Positions 16,809 to 25,420 of a DNA stretch of 64,000 bases are shown piece after piece (within the stretch, counting starts at the first letter, position 1; each line of letters starts with the position of its first letter). The stretch spans positions 241,833 through 305,832 of the forward strand of contig NZ_LMIE01000032.1 of the NCBI RefSeq assembly GCF_001428625.1, read 5' to 3'. Position numbers and translations under genes: made by a program. The notes under the pieces are model-generated. The model saw only the letters and a list, made by a program, of their open reading frames with translations. It ran no database searches and was not told the DNA's origin. Source of the stretch: Hydrogenophaga sp. Root209. Lineage in GTDB: Bacteria; Pseudomonadota; Gammaproteobacteria; Burkholderiales; Burkholderiaceae_C.

Positions 16809-17879
16809 ATGCAACTCAAGAAGATCGCACTCGCCAGCCTGGTCGCCATGGGCGCCACACTGGCGGTCGGTTCGGCCATGGCGCAGCAACGCGTCACGGT
16901 CAACATCGGCTCCAGCCACCCCACCACCAACATCTGGGCCTTCGCCATGAAGGAAGTGTTCCAGCCCGAAGTGGACCGCCTGCTGAAGGAAGGCGGCGCC
17001 AAATACGAGGTGCGCTGGCGCGAAAACTACGGCGGCACGCTCTACAAGTTCACCGACACCCGCGCCGCCGTGCGCGACGGCATCGTGGACGTGGGCATGG
17101 TCGGCACCGTGTGGGAAAACTCCGCCATGCCGCTGCAGAACGTGACCTACTTCACCCCGTTCGCCACCACCAACCACGAGCAACTGATCGAGATCTTCGA
17201 CAAGCTCAACACCACCGTGCCTGCCCTGCGCGACAGCTGGGCCGCGCAGAACATGGTGCCGTTGTCCTCGCTGATCACCGACAGCTACGACATCTACGCC
17301 ACCTTCCCGGTGAAGGACATGGCCAGCCTGAAGAACAAGCGCATCAACGCGCCCGGCACCTCGGCCAACTGGCTGCGCGAGACCGGCGCCACGCCGGTGG
17401 ACGGCGCGCTGACCACCTACTACACCAACATCCAGACCGGCGTGACCGATGGCGCGCTGTCGTTTGCCAGCGGCATCGGCCCGGCCCGCGTGTATGAAGT
17501 GGCGAAGAACCTGACCCGCATCGACATCGGCGCCATGTACTTCGGCAGCGTGGCGGTGAACAAGAAGGTGTTCGATGGCCTGCCCAAGGACGTGCAGGAC
17601 GCGATGCTCAAGGCCGGCAAGGCCACCTCGATCGCGCACGGCAAACACGTCACCAAGACCGCCAATGCCGCGCTGGACACCATGAAGGCCGCCGGCCTGC
17701 AGATCACCGACCTGCCCCAGGCCGAGAAGGCCAAGTGGGTCAACAGCCTGCCCAACATCGTGGCGCCCTGGCTGCAAGGCACGGGCGACGCGGGCAAGCA
17801 GGTGCTCAAGGCGTACTTCGACGAGCTGCGCGCGCGTGGCGTGAAGCCCCTGCGCGACTGGGACTTGCAAAACCGCTGA
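16809..17879 (+). CDS. dctP: TRAP transporter periplasmic solute-binding protein (DctP family)
   Basis: About 356 residues with a signal peptide ending near AMAQQ. The family hallmark region (INAPGTSANWLRETGATPV and YYTNIQTGVTDGALSF) fits DctP-like proteins that bind organic acids. The ATG at 16809 has a GAGGAGA site. It heads a dctPQM operon. The neighbouring cox genes suggest the imported compound may be the oxidase's substrate, or a precursor of it; this is inference. Confidence 0.93.
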   Translation: MQLKKIALASLVAMGATLAVGSAMAQQRVTVNIGSSHPTTNIWAFAMKEVFQPEVDRLLKEGGAKYEVRWRENYGGTLYKFTDTRAAVRDGIVDVGMVGTVWENSAMPLQNVTYFTPFATTNHEQLIEIFDKLNTTVPALRDSWAAQNMVPLSSLITDSYDIYATFPVKDMASLKNKRINAPGTSANWLRETGATPVDGALTTYYTNIQTGVTDGALSFASGIGPARVYEVAKNLTRIDIGAMYFGSVAVNKKVFDGLPKDVQDAMLKAGKATSIAHGKHVTKTANAALDTMKAAGLQITDLPQAEKAKWVNSLPNIVAPWLQGTGDAGKQVLKAYFDELRARGVKPLRDWDLQNR

Positions 17880-17958
17880 CCGGCCCCGCTCCCACTTGTC
17901 CGCCCGGCGGTGCTACGCGCTGCCGGGCGATCTGTCTCCCCGCTTTCACAGGTGACCT

Positions 17959-18516
17959 GTGCACAACGAACCTGATTTCGCCAGCGAAACCCCAGCGGTC
18001 GCCGGCCTCGCCAACCCCCTGCAGGGCGTGGCCAACTTGCTGGCCGCCGTGGGCACGGCGTGGATTTTTCTCATGATGCTGTTGATCGTGGCCGACGTTC
18101 TGGGCCGCAACTTCTTTGATGCACCCATCACCGGCGTGGCCGAGTTCGCCGCGCGCTCGGTCGCCTCCATCGTCTTTCTGCAGCTGGCCGCGGCCGTCTG
18201 CTCCGGCCGCATGACGCGCAGCGACTTCCTGTTGCGCATCATCGGCCAACGCTCGCCAGCGGCCTTCAAGGCGCTGGAGGTGTTCAACGTCGTCGTGGGC
18301 GCGATGCTGTTCTTCGCGCTGGCCTTCATCGCATGGCCCGAGCTGGTCGAGGCCATGAAGATCAAGGAGTACTTCGGCGTGCAAGGCGTCTTCACCGTCG
18401 TCACCTGGCCGTTCCGTGCCCTCATCGTGCTGGGCTCGCTGGCCGCCGCCGTGGCCTACCTCGCCTGCATTCCTTCGCTGCTGCGCCAGCCCCCATTCAA
18501 CGGAGCACAGGCATGA
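17959..18516 (+). CDS. dctQ: TRAP transporter small permease (DctQ family)
   Basis: About 185 residues with four predicted membrane helices, as in DctQ proteins (VADVLGRNFFDAPITGVAEF is the family's conserved segment). GTG start at 17959. Its stop overlaps the next start as ATGA, coupling it to the large permease. Confidence 0.9.
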   Translation: MHNEPDFASETPAVAGLANPLQGVANLLAAVGTAWIFLMMLLIVADVLGRNFFDAPITGVAEFAARSVASIVFLQLAAAVCSGRMTRSDFLLRIIGQRSPAAFKALEVFNVVVGAMLFFALAFIAWPELVEAMKIKEYFGVQGVFTVVTWPFRALIVLGSLAAAVAYLACIPSLLRQPPFNGAQA

Positions 18517-19841
18517 GCGAACTGGCCATGGGCGGGCTCCTGATCGGAGCCCTGGTGTTTCTGGTGTTGTTCGGTCTGCACATCGCGGTGGCTCTCACCG
18601 CCGTGGGCTTTGCCGGCATCTGGCTCATTCGCGAAGACGTCGACATGGCCATGCGCCTGTTGTACCTCTCGGCCTACAACGGCGTGGCCGACTACATCTT
18701 CGCCACCATCCCGCTCTTCGTGCTGATGGGGCTGCTGGTCTCGATATCGAACGTCGGCAAGGACACGTTCGATGTGGCCGAAACCCTGCTGCGGCGCCTG
18801 CGCGGCGGTCTGGGCGTGGCCACCGTGGCGGCCAACACGGTGTTCGCTGCCGTCACCGGCGTGTCGATCGCGTCGGCCGCCGTGTTCACCCGCGTGGCCG
18901 TGCCCGAGATGGTGAGCCACGGCTACCGCGCCAGCTTCGCCGCCGGCACCGTGGCCGGCAGCTCGGTGCTGGGCATGATGATCCCGCCCAGCCTGCTGCT
19001 GATCATTTACGGCGTGCTGGCCGAGCAGTCCATCGGCACCCTGTTCATCGCCGGCATCATCCCCGGCTTTGCCATGGCGGCGGCCTTCGCCGCCATGATC
19101 ATGCTGATGGCCCGGTTCACGCCCGGTCTGGTGTTCGACCTCAAGCGCCAGGCCCAGCTGGCCGCCGAGCGCAGCACCGCACGCCTGCTCACCACCACCG
19201 AGATGCTGGCCAAGCTGGTGCCCATTGCCGCGCTGGTGGCGCTCGTGCTCGGCGGCCTGTACTCGGGTTTCTTCACGCCCACCGAAGCCGGCGGCGTGGG
19301 TGCTTTCGGCGCCTTCGTCATCGCCATCCTGCGGCGCAAGCTGGGCGGTGGCAACCTGTGGCGCGTGCTCACCGAAACCGGCGCGGTGTCGGTGGGCATC
19401 CTGATCCTGCTGGTGGCTGCCGGTTTCTACAGCCGCATGCTGTCGGTGGCCGGTGTGCCCATGGCCATCAGCGACCTGGTGCAGGACGCGGGCCTGGGCC
19501 CTTACGGTTTCCTGTTCCTGTACGTCGTGATCCTGCTGCTGCTCGGCATGATCCTGGACTCCAGTTCCATCCTGCTGATCATGACGCCGGTGGCGGTGCC
19601 GATCGCGGCCGGTCTGGACTTCAACCTCATCCACTTCGGCATCATCACCGTCATCGCGGTGGAGATCGGCTTGCTCACACCGCCCTTCGGCATCTCGGTG
19701 TTCACCGTCAAGTCCACGCTGAACGACCCGAAGGTGTCGGTGGAGAGCATCTTCGCCGGCACCATGCCCTACGTGGGCGTGATGCTGATCGTGCTGCTGC
19801 TGATCGCCATCTTCCCGGTCATGGCGCTGGCCTTGATCTGA
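18513..19841 (+). CDS. dctM: TRAP transporter large permease (DctM family)
   Basis: About 442 residues, the usual DctM length, with around a dozen hydrophobic segments. Typical motifs include IPLFVLMGLL, SSVLGMMIPPSLLLIIYG and TPPFGISVF. It is the sodium-dependent translocating subunit of the TRAP system. The ATG at 18513 overlaps the dctQ stop. Confidence 0.95.
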   Translation: MSELAMGGLLIGALVFLVLFGLHIAVALTAVGFAGIWLIREDVDMAMRLLYLSAYNGVADYIFATIPLFVLMGLLVSISNVGKDTFDVAETLLRRLRGGLGVATVAANTVFAAVTGVSIASAAVFTRVAVPEMVSHGYRASFAAGTVAGSSVLGMMIPPSLLLIIYGVLAEQSIGTLFIAGIIPGFAMAAAFAAMIMLMARFTPGLVFDLKRQAQLAAERSTARLLTTTEMLAKLVPIAALVALVLGGLYSGFFTPTEAGGVGAFGAFVIAILRRKLGGGNLWRVLTETGAVSVGILILLVAAGFYSRMLSVAGVPMAISDLVQDAGLGPYGFLFLYVVILLLLGMILDSSSILLIMTPVAVPIAAGLDFNLIHFGIITVIAVEIGLLTPPFGISVFTVKSTLNDPKVSVESIFAGTMPYVGVMLIVLLLIAIFPVMALALI

Positions 19842-19936
19842 GCCACCCGCCCACCACCGCCGAACCGGCCTGACGACCAAGGCGATCCATCGGGGTTGCT
19901 ACGATCGACGCCATGAATCGTTGAAAAGGACGCGGC

Positions 19937-20836
19937 ATGGAGCTCAGGCACCTCAGGTATTTTTTGGCGCTGGCCTCGTCGTTGAGCTTCACGCGGGCGG
20001 CCGAACGCGTGCACGTCACCCAGTCCACGCTCTCGCACCAGATCCGCCAGCTCGAAGACGAGCTGGGCATCCCGCTCTTTGACCGCGTGGGCAAACGCGT
20101 GGCGCTCACCGAAGCGGGCGAGACCTTTCTGGCCTACGCCACCCGCGCGATCCAGGAGGTGGACCAGGGCGTGGGCGCGCTCAAGGAGGTGGGCGATGAG
20201 CTCCAGGGCCGCGTGCGGGTGGGTGCCACCCACTCCTTCAACCTGGGGTTCATTCCCGAATGCGTGGCGATCTTCATGAAGCGCCACCCCACGGTACACA
20301 TGTCGGTGCAGGAGCTCAGCGCCGACAACATCGTGAGCCAGGTGCGCTCGGGCGACCTGGACCTCGGCATCTCCTACCGCCCCGCGGCCTTGAGCGGGCT
20401 GGTGTTCGAACCGCTGTACAACGAAGAGATGGTGCTGGTGGTCGGCACCGGACACCCGCTCGCGCGGCGCCGGCGCGTTCGCATGGTGGAGCTGCACCGC
20501 CAGCCCATGGTCTTGCTGCCCAGGGAATTCGCCACGCGCACGCTGCTCGATGAGTGTTTTGTGGCCAGCGGGGCCGAACCCCGGGTGGTGGCCGAGATGA
20601 ACACGGTCAACCCCATGTTGTCGCTGGTCGAGCGCATCGAGATCGCCACCATCGTCTCGGGCGGCGTGGTGCCGCCGGGCCGCGCGCTCAAGGCGATTCC
20701 GATCGAGAGCCCCACGCCGATCCGCACGCCCGGCATCCTGCGCCGCAAGGCGGACCACCCCTCGCCCGAGGTGCGTTCGTTTTCGGCGATCGTTCGAAAG
20801 CTCGGCTTCAACAGCAGCCTGCCCAAGGGCGGCTGA
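19937..20836 (+). CDS. LysR family transcriptional regulator (CynR-like)
   Basis: About 299 residues. The N-terminus MELRHLRYFLALASSLSF with STLSHQIRQLEDELGIPLF is a standard LysR helix-turn-helix. The effector domain includes RVRVGATHSFNLGFIPEC. It lies 95 bp after dctM on the same strand and is convergent with the CoA-transferase/dioxygenase operon, separated from it by a terminator. It could regulate either neighbour; LysR regulators commonly control aromatic acid catabolism. Confidence 0.9.
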   Translation: MELRHLRYFLALASSLSFTRAAERVHVTQSTLSHQIRQLEDELGIPLFDRVGKRVALTEAGETFLAYATRAIQEVDQGVGALKEVGDELQGRVRVGATHSFNLGFIPECVAIFMKRHPTVHMSVQELSADNIVSQVRSGDLDLGISYRPAALSGLVFEPLYNEEMVLVVGTGHPLARRRRVRMVELHRQPMVLLPREFATRTLLDECFVASGAEPRVVAEMNTVNPMLSLVERIEIATIVSGGVVPPGRALKAIPIESPTPIRTPGILRRKADHPSPEVRSFSAIVRKLGFNSSLPKGG

Positions 20837-20849
20837 CACCCGTCGGGCC

Positions 20850-20880
20850 AAAAAAAAACCGCCCCCGAAGGAGCGGCTTT
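20850..20880 (-). terminator. Rho-independent terminator of the catabolic operon
   Basis: Read on the minus strand, CCGCTCC-TTCG-GGGGCGG (7-bp stem with one T-G pair, UUCG tetraloop) is followed by nine T. It sits 15 bp past the stop of the TctC-like gene. The flanking A and T runs would allow weak use from the plus strand as well. Confidence 0.9.
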
Positions 20881-20895
20881 GCCGAGCGGGGCCGC

Positions 20896-21861
20896 TCAGT
20901 CCAGGGTGATGTTCTTGGCCTTGACGATGCGACCAAAGATCTCGGCATCGCGGCGCACCATCGACGCCATCTCGGCGCGCGACACGCCCAGGGGTTCGAC
21001 GTTCAGGGCGCGGATGCGCTTCTGCATCTCGGGGTCGTTGGCGGCCTCCACCATCACGCTGTTGAAGCGGGTCAACACGGCGGCCGGCGTGGCCGACGCG
21101 GCCCAGATGCCGTGCCACGAGCTCACGCTCAGGCCGGGCACCACTTCAGACAAGGTGGGCACGTCGGGAATCGACGGGTGGCGCGTGGTGTCCGAGTAGG
21201 CCAGGGCCTTGGCACGACCGCTGGCGATCAGGGGCGATGCGGTGGCGATGGGTTCCATGAGCGTGTCCACCTGGCCTCCGAGCAAATCGGCCACGGGGCT
21301 GGCGCGGTAAGGCACGTGCAGCATGTCGATCTTGGCTTCTTCCTTGAGCCACTCCACGATCAGGTGCGACGGGCTGCCCGCACCATACGAGGCGTGCGAA
21401 TACACACCGGGCTTGACCTTGGCCGCAGCGACCAGGTCGCGGATCGTCTTTGACGGGAAGTTCGGGTTGGTGATGAGCACCAGGCCCTGGCGCATGGTGG
21501 TGGCCACCGGCACCAGATCCTTCTCCGGATCAAATGGGAGCTTGGAGTAGATGAACGGGTTGATGGTGAACGCCGTCGAGAGGTTGTAGAGGAAGGTGTA
21601 GCCGTCGGCCGGGGCCTTGGCCACGATGTCGGTGGACAGGTTGCCCGCTGCGCCCGGCTTGTTGTCAACAAGGACCGGCACGCCGAGTTTCTTGGACGCG
21701 TAGTCGCCGTACATCCGGGCAAAGATGTCGGGCGGTGTGCCGGCGGCAAAGCCGACCACGATGCGGATGGGTTTGGTGGGCCAGTCGGTGTTCTGGGCAC
21801 CGGCCAGGCTGCATGCCAGACCCAGCACAAGGCCGCCGAGCAATTTGATCTTCGAGCGCAT
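20896..21861 (-). CDS. Bug/TctC family periplasmic binding protein
   Basis: About 321 residues. A signal peptide (LLGGLVLGLACSLAGA) is followed by WPTKPIRIVVGFAAGTPPD, VDNKPGAAGNLST and VPYRASPVADLLGGQVD, which are hallmarks of Bordetella-type Bug receptors. These bind carboxylates such as citrate, aspartate or aromatic acids. No TctA/TctB genes are adjacent, so it works either with permeases elsewhere or as a sensor. It is last in the operon, 128 bp after the lyase gene. Confidence 0.93.
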   Translation of the reverse strand: MRSKIKLLGGLVLGLACSLAGAQNTDWPTKPIRIVVGFAAGTPPDIFARMYGDYASKKLGVPVLVDNKPGAAGNLSTDIVAKAPADGYTFLYNLSTAFTINPFIYSKLPFDPEKDLVPVATTMRQGLVLITNPNFPSKTIRDLVAAAKVKPGVYSHASYGAGSPSHLIVEWLKEEAKIDMLHVPYRASPVADLLGGQVDTLMEPIATASPLIASGRAKALAYSDTTRHPSIPDVPTLSEVVPGLSVSSWHGIWAASATPAAVLTRFNSVMVEAANDPEMQKRIRALNVEPLGVSRAEMASMVRRDAEIFGRIVKAKNITLD

Positions 21862-21989
21862 GGAAGTTGTCTCCTGTTTTGGGCTGAGCCCGTCTATGGT
21901 TGAAAGAAAGCAAGCGGGAACCGGACACGGGCGGGCGATCCTCCTTCAGGACGCCACACCGGAAAGCACCTTGGGCCGTGGCGCGCGTT

Positions 21990-22796
21990 TCATGCGTGTG
22001 CCCCGAAGCCGTCGGGCAACACACCGTCGTACTGCAGCTCACGCGTGGCCTGGTACGACAGCGCAAAACCGCTGGGCTGCTCGGCCTCTTCGGCCAGGTG
22101 GGCAATGAGGCCGGCGGTGCGCGCCAGGATGGGCACACCGCGCAGCGACACCACCGGAAAACCCACACCCATGAGCACCGCGGGAATCGCAGCCGACACG
22201 TTCATGCGCAGGTCGCGGCCGACGATGCCGGGGATCACACGCTCCAGCGCCTGGGCGATGTGCACGTAGCGCAAGTCGGCGCCGGCCTGGGTGGCCACTT
22301 CGATGAGGCGGTCCACGCGCGGGTCGCGCGCCTTGTGCAGCGGATGTCCGTAGCCCGGAATGGCGCGGCGGGCAGTCTTGAGTTCGATGATGGCCTCGGT
22401 CGCCGCGTCGTCCAGGGACACGCCGGCGTCCATGCGCGCGGCCACACTGGCAAACAGGCGCCCCGCCGTCTCGGAGGCGCCCAGGATCACCGATCCGCAG
22501 CCCAGGATGCCGGCGGCCACCGCGCCTTGCAACGCATCGGGGGCGGCCGCAAAGGTCATGCGGCTGGCCTGCACGCTGGGCACAAAGCCGTGCTCGGCGA
22601 TCGCCACCAGGGTCGCGTTCAGCACGGCGCTGCAGGCGGCGTCGGGCTTGCGACCGGTGAGCAGCAGGAAGAAGTAGTCCGCAAAGGACAGGTGGCCGAT
22701 CAGGTCCTGGCACAAGTCCTGGCCGCGCACGACGATGGTGTTTTCGTCGGAGGTGCAGATGGCCGTGCGGGGAACGGTTTCTTTGCCGATTTTCAT
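21990..22796 (-). CDS. Citryl-CoA lyase / citrate synthase-like protein
   Basis: About 268 residues, shorter than citrate synthase and in the range of stand-alone citryl-CoA lyases. The key citrate-synthase-fold motif appears in GYGHPLHKARDPRVDRL, with the catalytic His of this fold in GHPLH. The family cleaves citryl-CoA-like hydroxyacyl-CoAs to acetyl-CoA and an oxoacid. Placed with a CoA-transferase and a ring-opening dioxygenase, it may cut a CoA thioester derived from an aromatic ring; that step is inferred. It follows the dioxygenase gene by 12 bp. Confidence 0.8.
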   Translation of the reverse strand: MKIGKETVPRTAICTSDENTIVVRGQDLCQDLIGHLSFADYFFLLLTGRKPDAACSAVLNATLVAIAEHGFVPSVQASRMTFAAAPDALQGAVAAGILGCGSVILGASETAGRLFASVAARMDAGVSLDDAATEAIIELKTARRAIPGYGHPLHKARDPRVDRLIEVATQAGADLRYVHIAQALERVIPGIVGRDLRMNVSAAIPAVLMGVGFPVVSLRGVPILARTAGLIAHLAEEAEQPSGFALSYQATRELQYDGVLPDGFGAHA

Positions 22797-22808
22797 GGGG
22801 TGTCCTCT

Positions 22809-23702
22809 TCAGGCGGCCTGGGGTTCGAGGTGGAAGTCGTAGTGGGCAGACCAGTAGGTGCTGTCCATCACACGACCATCGGGGGCCTGGCCGGCGGGGT
22901 GCGATTCGTACTCCACGATCAGGCTGGGGCGAACGCCGAACACCGCATCGGAATCGAGGTACGGGCTGTTGGCCACGAACAGGTGGGTGGTCACCGGCAC
23001 GTGCCCGGTGGCGGACACCACCATGTGGATGTGACCGGGGCGGTTGGGGTGGCGCCCCATGCCGTCGAGCATGCGACCCACCGGGCCGTCGACCGGCACC
23101 GGGTAGTAAGAGGGCCGGATGGACCAGAACCAGTAGCGGCCCTCGTCGTCGGTTCGGATGCGCGCACGCGCGGCCATGCCGGCACCAGCGATCTGCATGT
23201 CGTAGTTGCCTTCGCCGTCACCCGACCAGATGTCGAGCAAGGCGCCCTTGAGCGGCTGGCCGGCGGTGTCGAAGATGCGTCCGCTGTAGAAGGTGGGCTC
23301 GCCCACCACACCCTCGGCAATGTTGGCGCCCAGCGGCTGCTCGGGCGCGCCCTCCCAGTAGTAGGGGCCCTGCACGGTGGCGTGGGTGGCCTCGGTGGCG
23401 CTCAGGCGGGCGCGGTCCTTGGCCATGGCACGCGCCTGGTCCAGCATCACCACCATCATCGACGCGCCCAGTGTGTCGGACAGCAGGATGAACTCCTGGC
23501 GTTTGTCGTCACACGCCTGCCCCACCGCCGTGAGGAACTGGATGCCGTTCATCCACTCGTCGGGCTTCAGGTCCACATCGCGGATGAATGCGTGCAGGTG
23601 CTTGATCAGCGAGCCCATCACCTGCGCGAAGCGCGGATCGGTGGCACCGCTCAGGCGCTCCAGCACGGCCTGGGTCAGTTCGTTTTCGTTCGATGGATTC
23701 AT
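22809..23702 (-). CDS. Intradiol ring-cleavage dioxygenase (hydroxyquinol/catechol 1,2-dioxygenase type)
   Basis: About 297 residues. The N-terminal helical domain (LTAVGQACDDKRQEFILLSD) and the beta-sandwich are typical. The non-haem Fe(III) ligands fit Tyr in GEGNYDMQ, Tyr in RPSYYPVP and the two His in NRPGHIHMVVSATGH. The length and N-terminus are closest to hydroxyquinol or chlorocatechol dioxygenases. It lies in one operon with the CoA-transferase (33 bp) and the lyase (12 bp). Confidence 0.88.
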   Translation of the reverse strand: MNPSNENELTQAVLERLSGATDPRFAQVMGSLIKHLHAFIRDVDLKPDEWMNGIQFLTAVGQACDDKRQEFILLSDTLGASMMVVMLDQARAMAKDRARLSATEATHATVQGPYYWEGAPEQPLGANIAEGVVGEPTFYSGRIFDTAGQPLKGALLDIWSGDGEGNYDMQIAGAGMAARARIRTDDEGRYWFWSIRPSYYPVPVDGPVGRMLDGMGRHPNRPGHIHMVVSATGHVPVTTHLFVANSPYLDSDAVFGVRPSLIVEYESHPAGQAPDGRVMDSTYWSAHYDFHLEPQAA

Positions 23703-23735
23703 GTTGTCTCTCTTGGCGTTGTTGTGTCTGTGATC

Positions 23736-24899
23736 TCAGGCCACGCTCGGGCTGGGCGTGCGCAGGCGTTGGCGTATGGGTTCGACGATGGCGTCGTTGT
23801 CGGCGCCCAGCGTGGGAGGCGCCGTGACCTCGAGCGCACGCTCGCCGTCAAAGCTCACCGGCGAGCGGATGGTGTGCCATTCCCCGCCCTCGGGGTGGGG
23901 CGCGCTCACCTTCAGCTGCAGGTGCTTCGCCTGCGGATCCTGCATGGCTTCCTGGGTGTCGTACATCGGGGCGTGCGGCACGTCTTCAGCCTCCAGGCGC
24001 TGGCACCAGGTGGCGCGGTCGTGCTGGCGAAACAGGCCGCCCAGCAGCACGATCAGTTCGTCCTGGTGGGCGATGCGCGCGTCGCGCGTGGCAAAGCGCG
24101 CGTCGTCGAACAGCGTGGGGCGCTCGATGGCGTTGGCCAGGCCCTGCCAGAACTTCTCGGGCGATGACATGTGCAGGGCGATCCACAAACCGTCGGCGCA
24201 CTCCAGCACGTAAGACTGCGAAACGCTCGGGCGGCTGAACGGACCCATGATCTCGTTCTCGGAAAAGAAGTGGGTGAAGGCATCGAGGTTGAAGTGGCAC
24301 ATGGCCTCCAGCATCGACACCTCGACCTTGCGGCCCACACCGGTGCGACTGCGCTCCACCAGCGCGCCCAGGATGCCGTAGGCGGCGTAGATGCCGGTCA
24401 TGGCGTCGGCCACCGCCGGGCCCACCACGCGTGGGTTGCCGGGGTTGACCAGCAGCTTGAGGAAACCGCTGGCGGCCTGCGCCACCGAGTCGTAGGCGGG
24501 GCGGCCCGCGGCGGGCCCGGTCTGGCCGAAGCCGCTGATGGCGCAGTAGATGAGACGGGGATTGAGTTCGCGCAGGCGCGCGTCGCCCGCACCGAGGCGG
24601 TCCGCCGCACCCGGGCGGAAGTTCTGGATGTACACATCCACGTCCTTCACCAGCTCGTCGAACACGGCCGCGTCCTGCGGCAGTTTCGGGTTGAGCGTGA
24701 TGCTGCGCTTGTTGCGGTTGTAGGTCTGGAAATGCGGGCTGTAGAGCCCGCCCTTGAACGAGCGGAACGGGTCACCCGTGCCCGGCTGCTCCAGCTTGAT
24801 CACCTCGGCGCCGAGGTCAGCCAGGAACATGCCCGCAGCCGGTCCGGTGATGAACGTGCCTTGCTCCAGCACCCGGATGCCGCTGAGGACTTTGTGCAT
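23736..24899 (-). CDS. Class III CoA-transferase (CaiB/BaiF family)
   Basis: About 387 residues. The family hallmarks are IRVLEQGTFITGPAAGMFLADLG (shown in part), LGAEVIKLEQPGTGDPFR, NRNKRSITLN and the Asp-containing VADAMTGIYAAYG that fits the catalytic aspartate. It should move CoA between a donor acyl-CoA and a carboxylic acid. The ATG at 24899 has GGAGACA upstream; the frame extends to 24965 without support. It is first in the operon, so activation of the imported acid or of the ring-opening product is plausible. Confidence 0.9.
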   Translation of the reverse strand: MHKVLSGIRVLEQGTFITGPAAGMFLADLGAEVIKLEQPGTGDPFRSFKGGLYSPHFQTYNRNKRSITLNPKLPQDAAVFDELVKDVDVYIQNFRPGAADRLGAGDARLRELNPRLIYCAISGFGQTGPAAGRPAYDSVAQAASGFLKLLVNPGNPRVVGPAVADAMTGIYAAYGILGALVERSRTGVGRKVEVSMLEAMCHFNLDAFTHFFSENEIMGPFSRPSVSQSYVLECADGLWIALHMSSPEKFWQGLANAIERPTLFDDARFATRDARIAHQDELIVLLGGLFRQHDRATWCQRLEAEDVPHAPMYDTQEAMQDPQAKHLQLKVSAPHPEGGEWHTIRSPVSFDGERALEVTAPPTLGADNDAIVEPIRQRLRTPSPSVA

Positions 24900-24994
24900 G
24901 CGCTTGTCTCCTGTTTGATCTGTGGCCTGTGTGGCCTGGGGGCGACTGTAGGGGCGAAGGTCCACACTTGAAAGTGATTGTTTTTCATGAACTC

Positions 24995-25011
24995 GATCGA
25001 TGCCATCGATC
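24995..25011. promoter_or_regulatory. Inverted repeat GATCGAT-gcc-ATCGATC upstream of the CoA-transferase operon
   Basis: A perfect 7-bp inverted repeat about 95 bp before the CoA-transferase start, flanked by TCATG and CATGA. Its position suits an operator for the operon, perhaps for the LysR at 19937-20836, but no matching second site was found. Confidence 0.35.
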
Positions 25012-25139
25012 CATGAAGGCCGGACCTTCGCGACCCCACCCGGGCGCGATACGGCCTACAGCAGCGCGCGCACCACCGCCAACACACCCTGCTCGAACCC
25101 GCGCGGTTCGCCATCGGTCACCAGCAGGATCACGCGCCG

Positions 25140-25310
25140 CCAGCCGGGGTGTTGCTGCGCATCGACCCGGCCGCAGGCTATGTGGTGCTCGCCGCGCGTG
25201 ACGCCTCGGAAGCCCTGGAACGCTTCTGCGCGGCTTTGCCTGCGGCGATGTGGACTACGTGGTCAAGTCGCTGCGCATTCCCGCGGCACCAGCGGTATGC
25301 CGATCCGATT
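25140..25310 (+). pseudogene. Possible degenerate response-regulator receiver remnant
   Basis: Within a 520-bp stretch without a gene. One frame reads GVLLRIDPAAGYVVLAARDASEALERF, resembling the start of a receiver domain (compare ...GYEVLTARDGxEALERF). A second frame a few bases later reads GDVDYVVKSLRIP, resembling the GAVDYVVKPF end of such domains. The middle, with the phospho-acceptor Asp, is missing and the two pieces are out of frame. This looks like a decayed, internally deleted gene; chance similarity cannot be excluded. Confidence 0.25.
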
Positions 25311-25324
25311 CCGCAGCAGTAATC

Positions 25325-25348
25325 GTTGGCGTTGGCGTTGGCGTTGGC
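25325..25348. repeat. Hexanucleotide tandem repeat (GTTGGC)4
   Basis: Four exact copies of GTTGGC in the gene-poor stretch between the CoA-transferase operon and the ugp-like genes. It is a candidate for length variation between strains; no coding role is seen. Confidence 0.9.
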
Positions 25349-25355
25349 GACTTGA

Positions 25356-25397
25356 ATTGACTGATACACGTCAATCTTGCTGCGATAAGCCAGCAAG
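25356..25397 (-). terminator. Two adjacent hairpins after the ugp-like operon
   Basis: ATTGAC-N8-GTCAAT (25356-25375) and CTTGCTG-N8-CAGCAAG (25376-25397) lie 24-65 bp past the stop of the permease gene. The stems are perfect but short and no U-tract follows, so termination would be weak or Rho-assisted. Confidence 0.4.
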
Positions 25398-25420
25398 TCC
25401 TTGTGGGTTCATTTGAACGG

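Noticed and set aside
25056-25250. VWA-domain-like motif VILLVTDGEP on the minus strand
   Set aside because: The frame has no start and ends after a few dozen residues with no other VWA features; likely chance.
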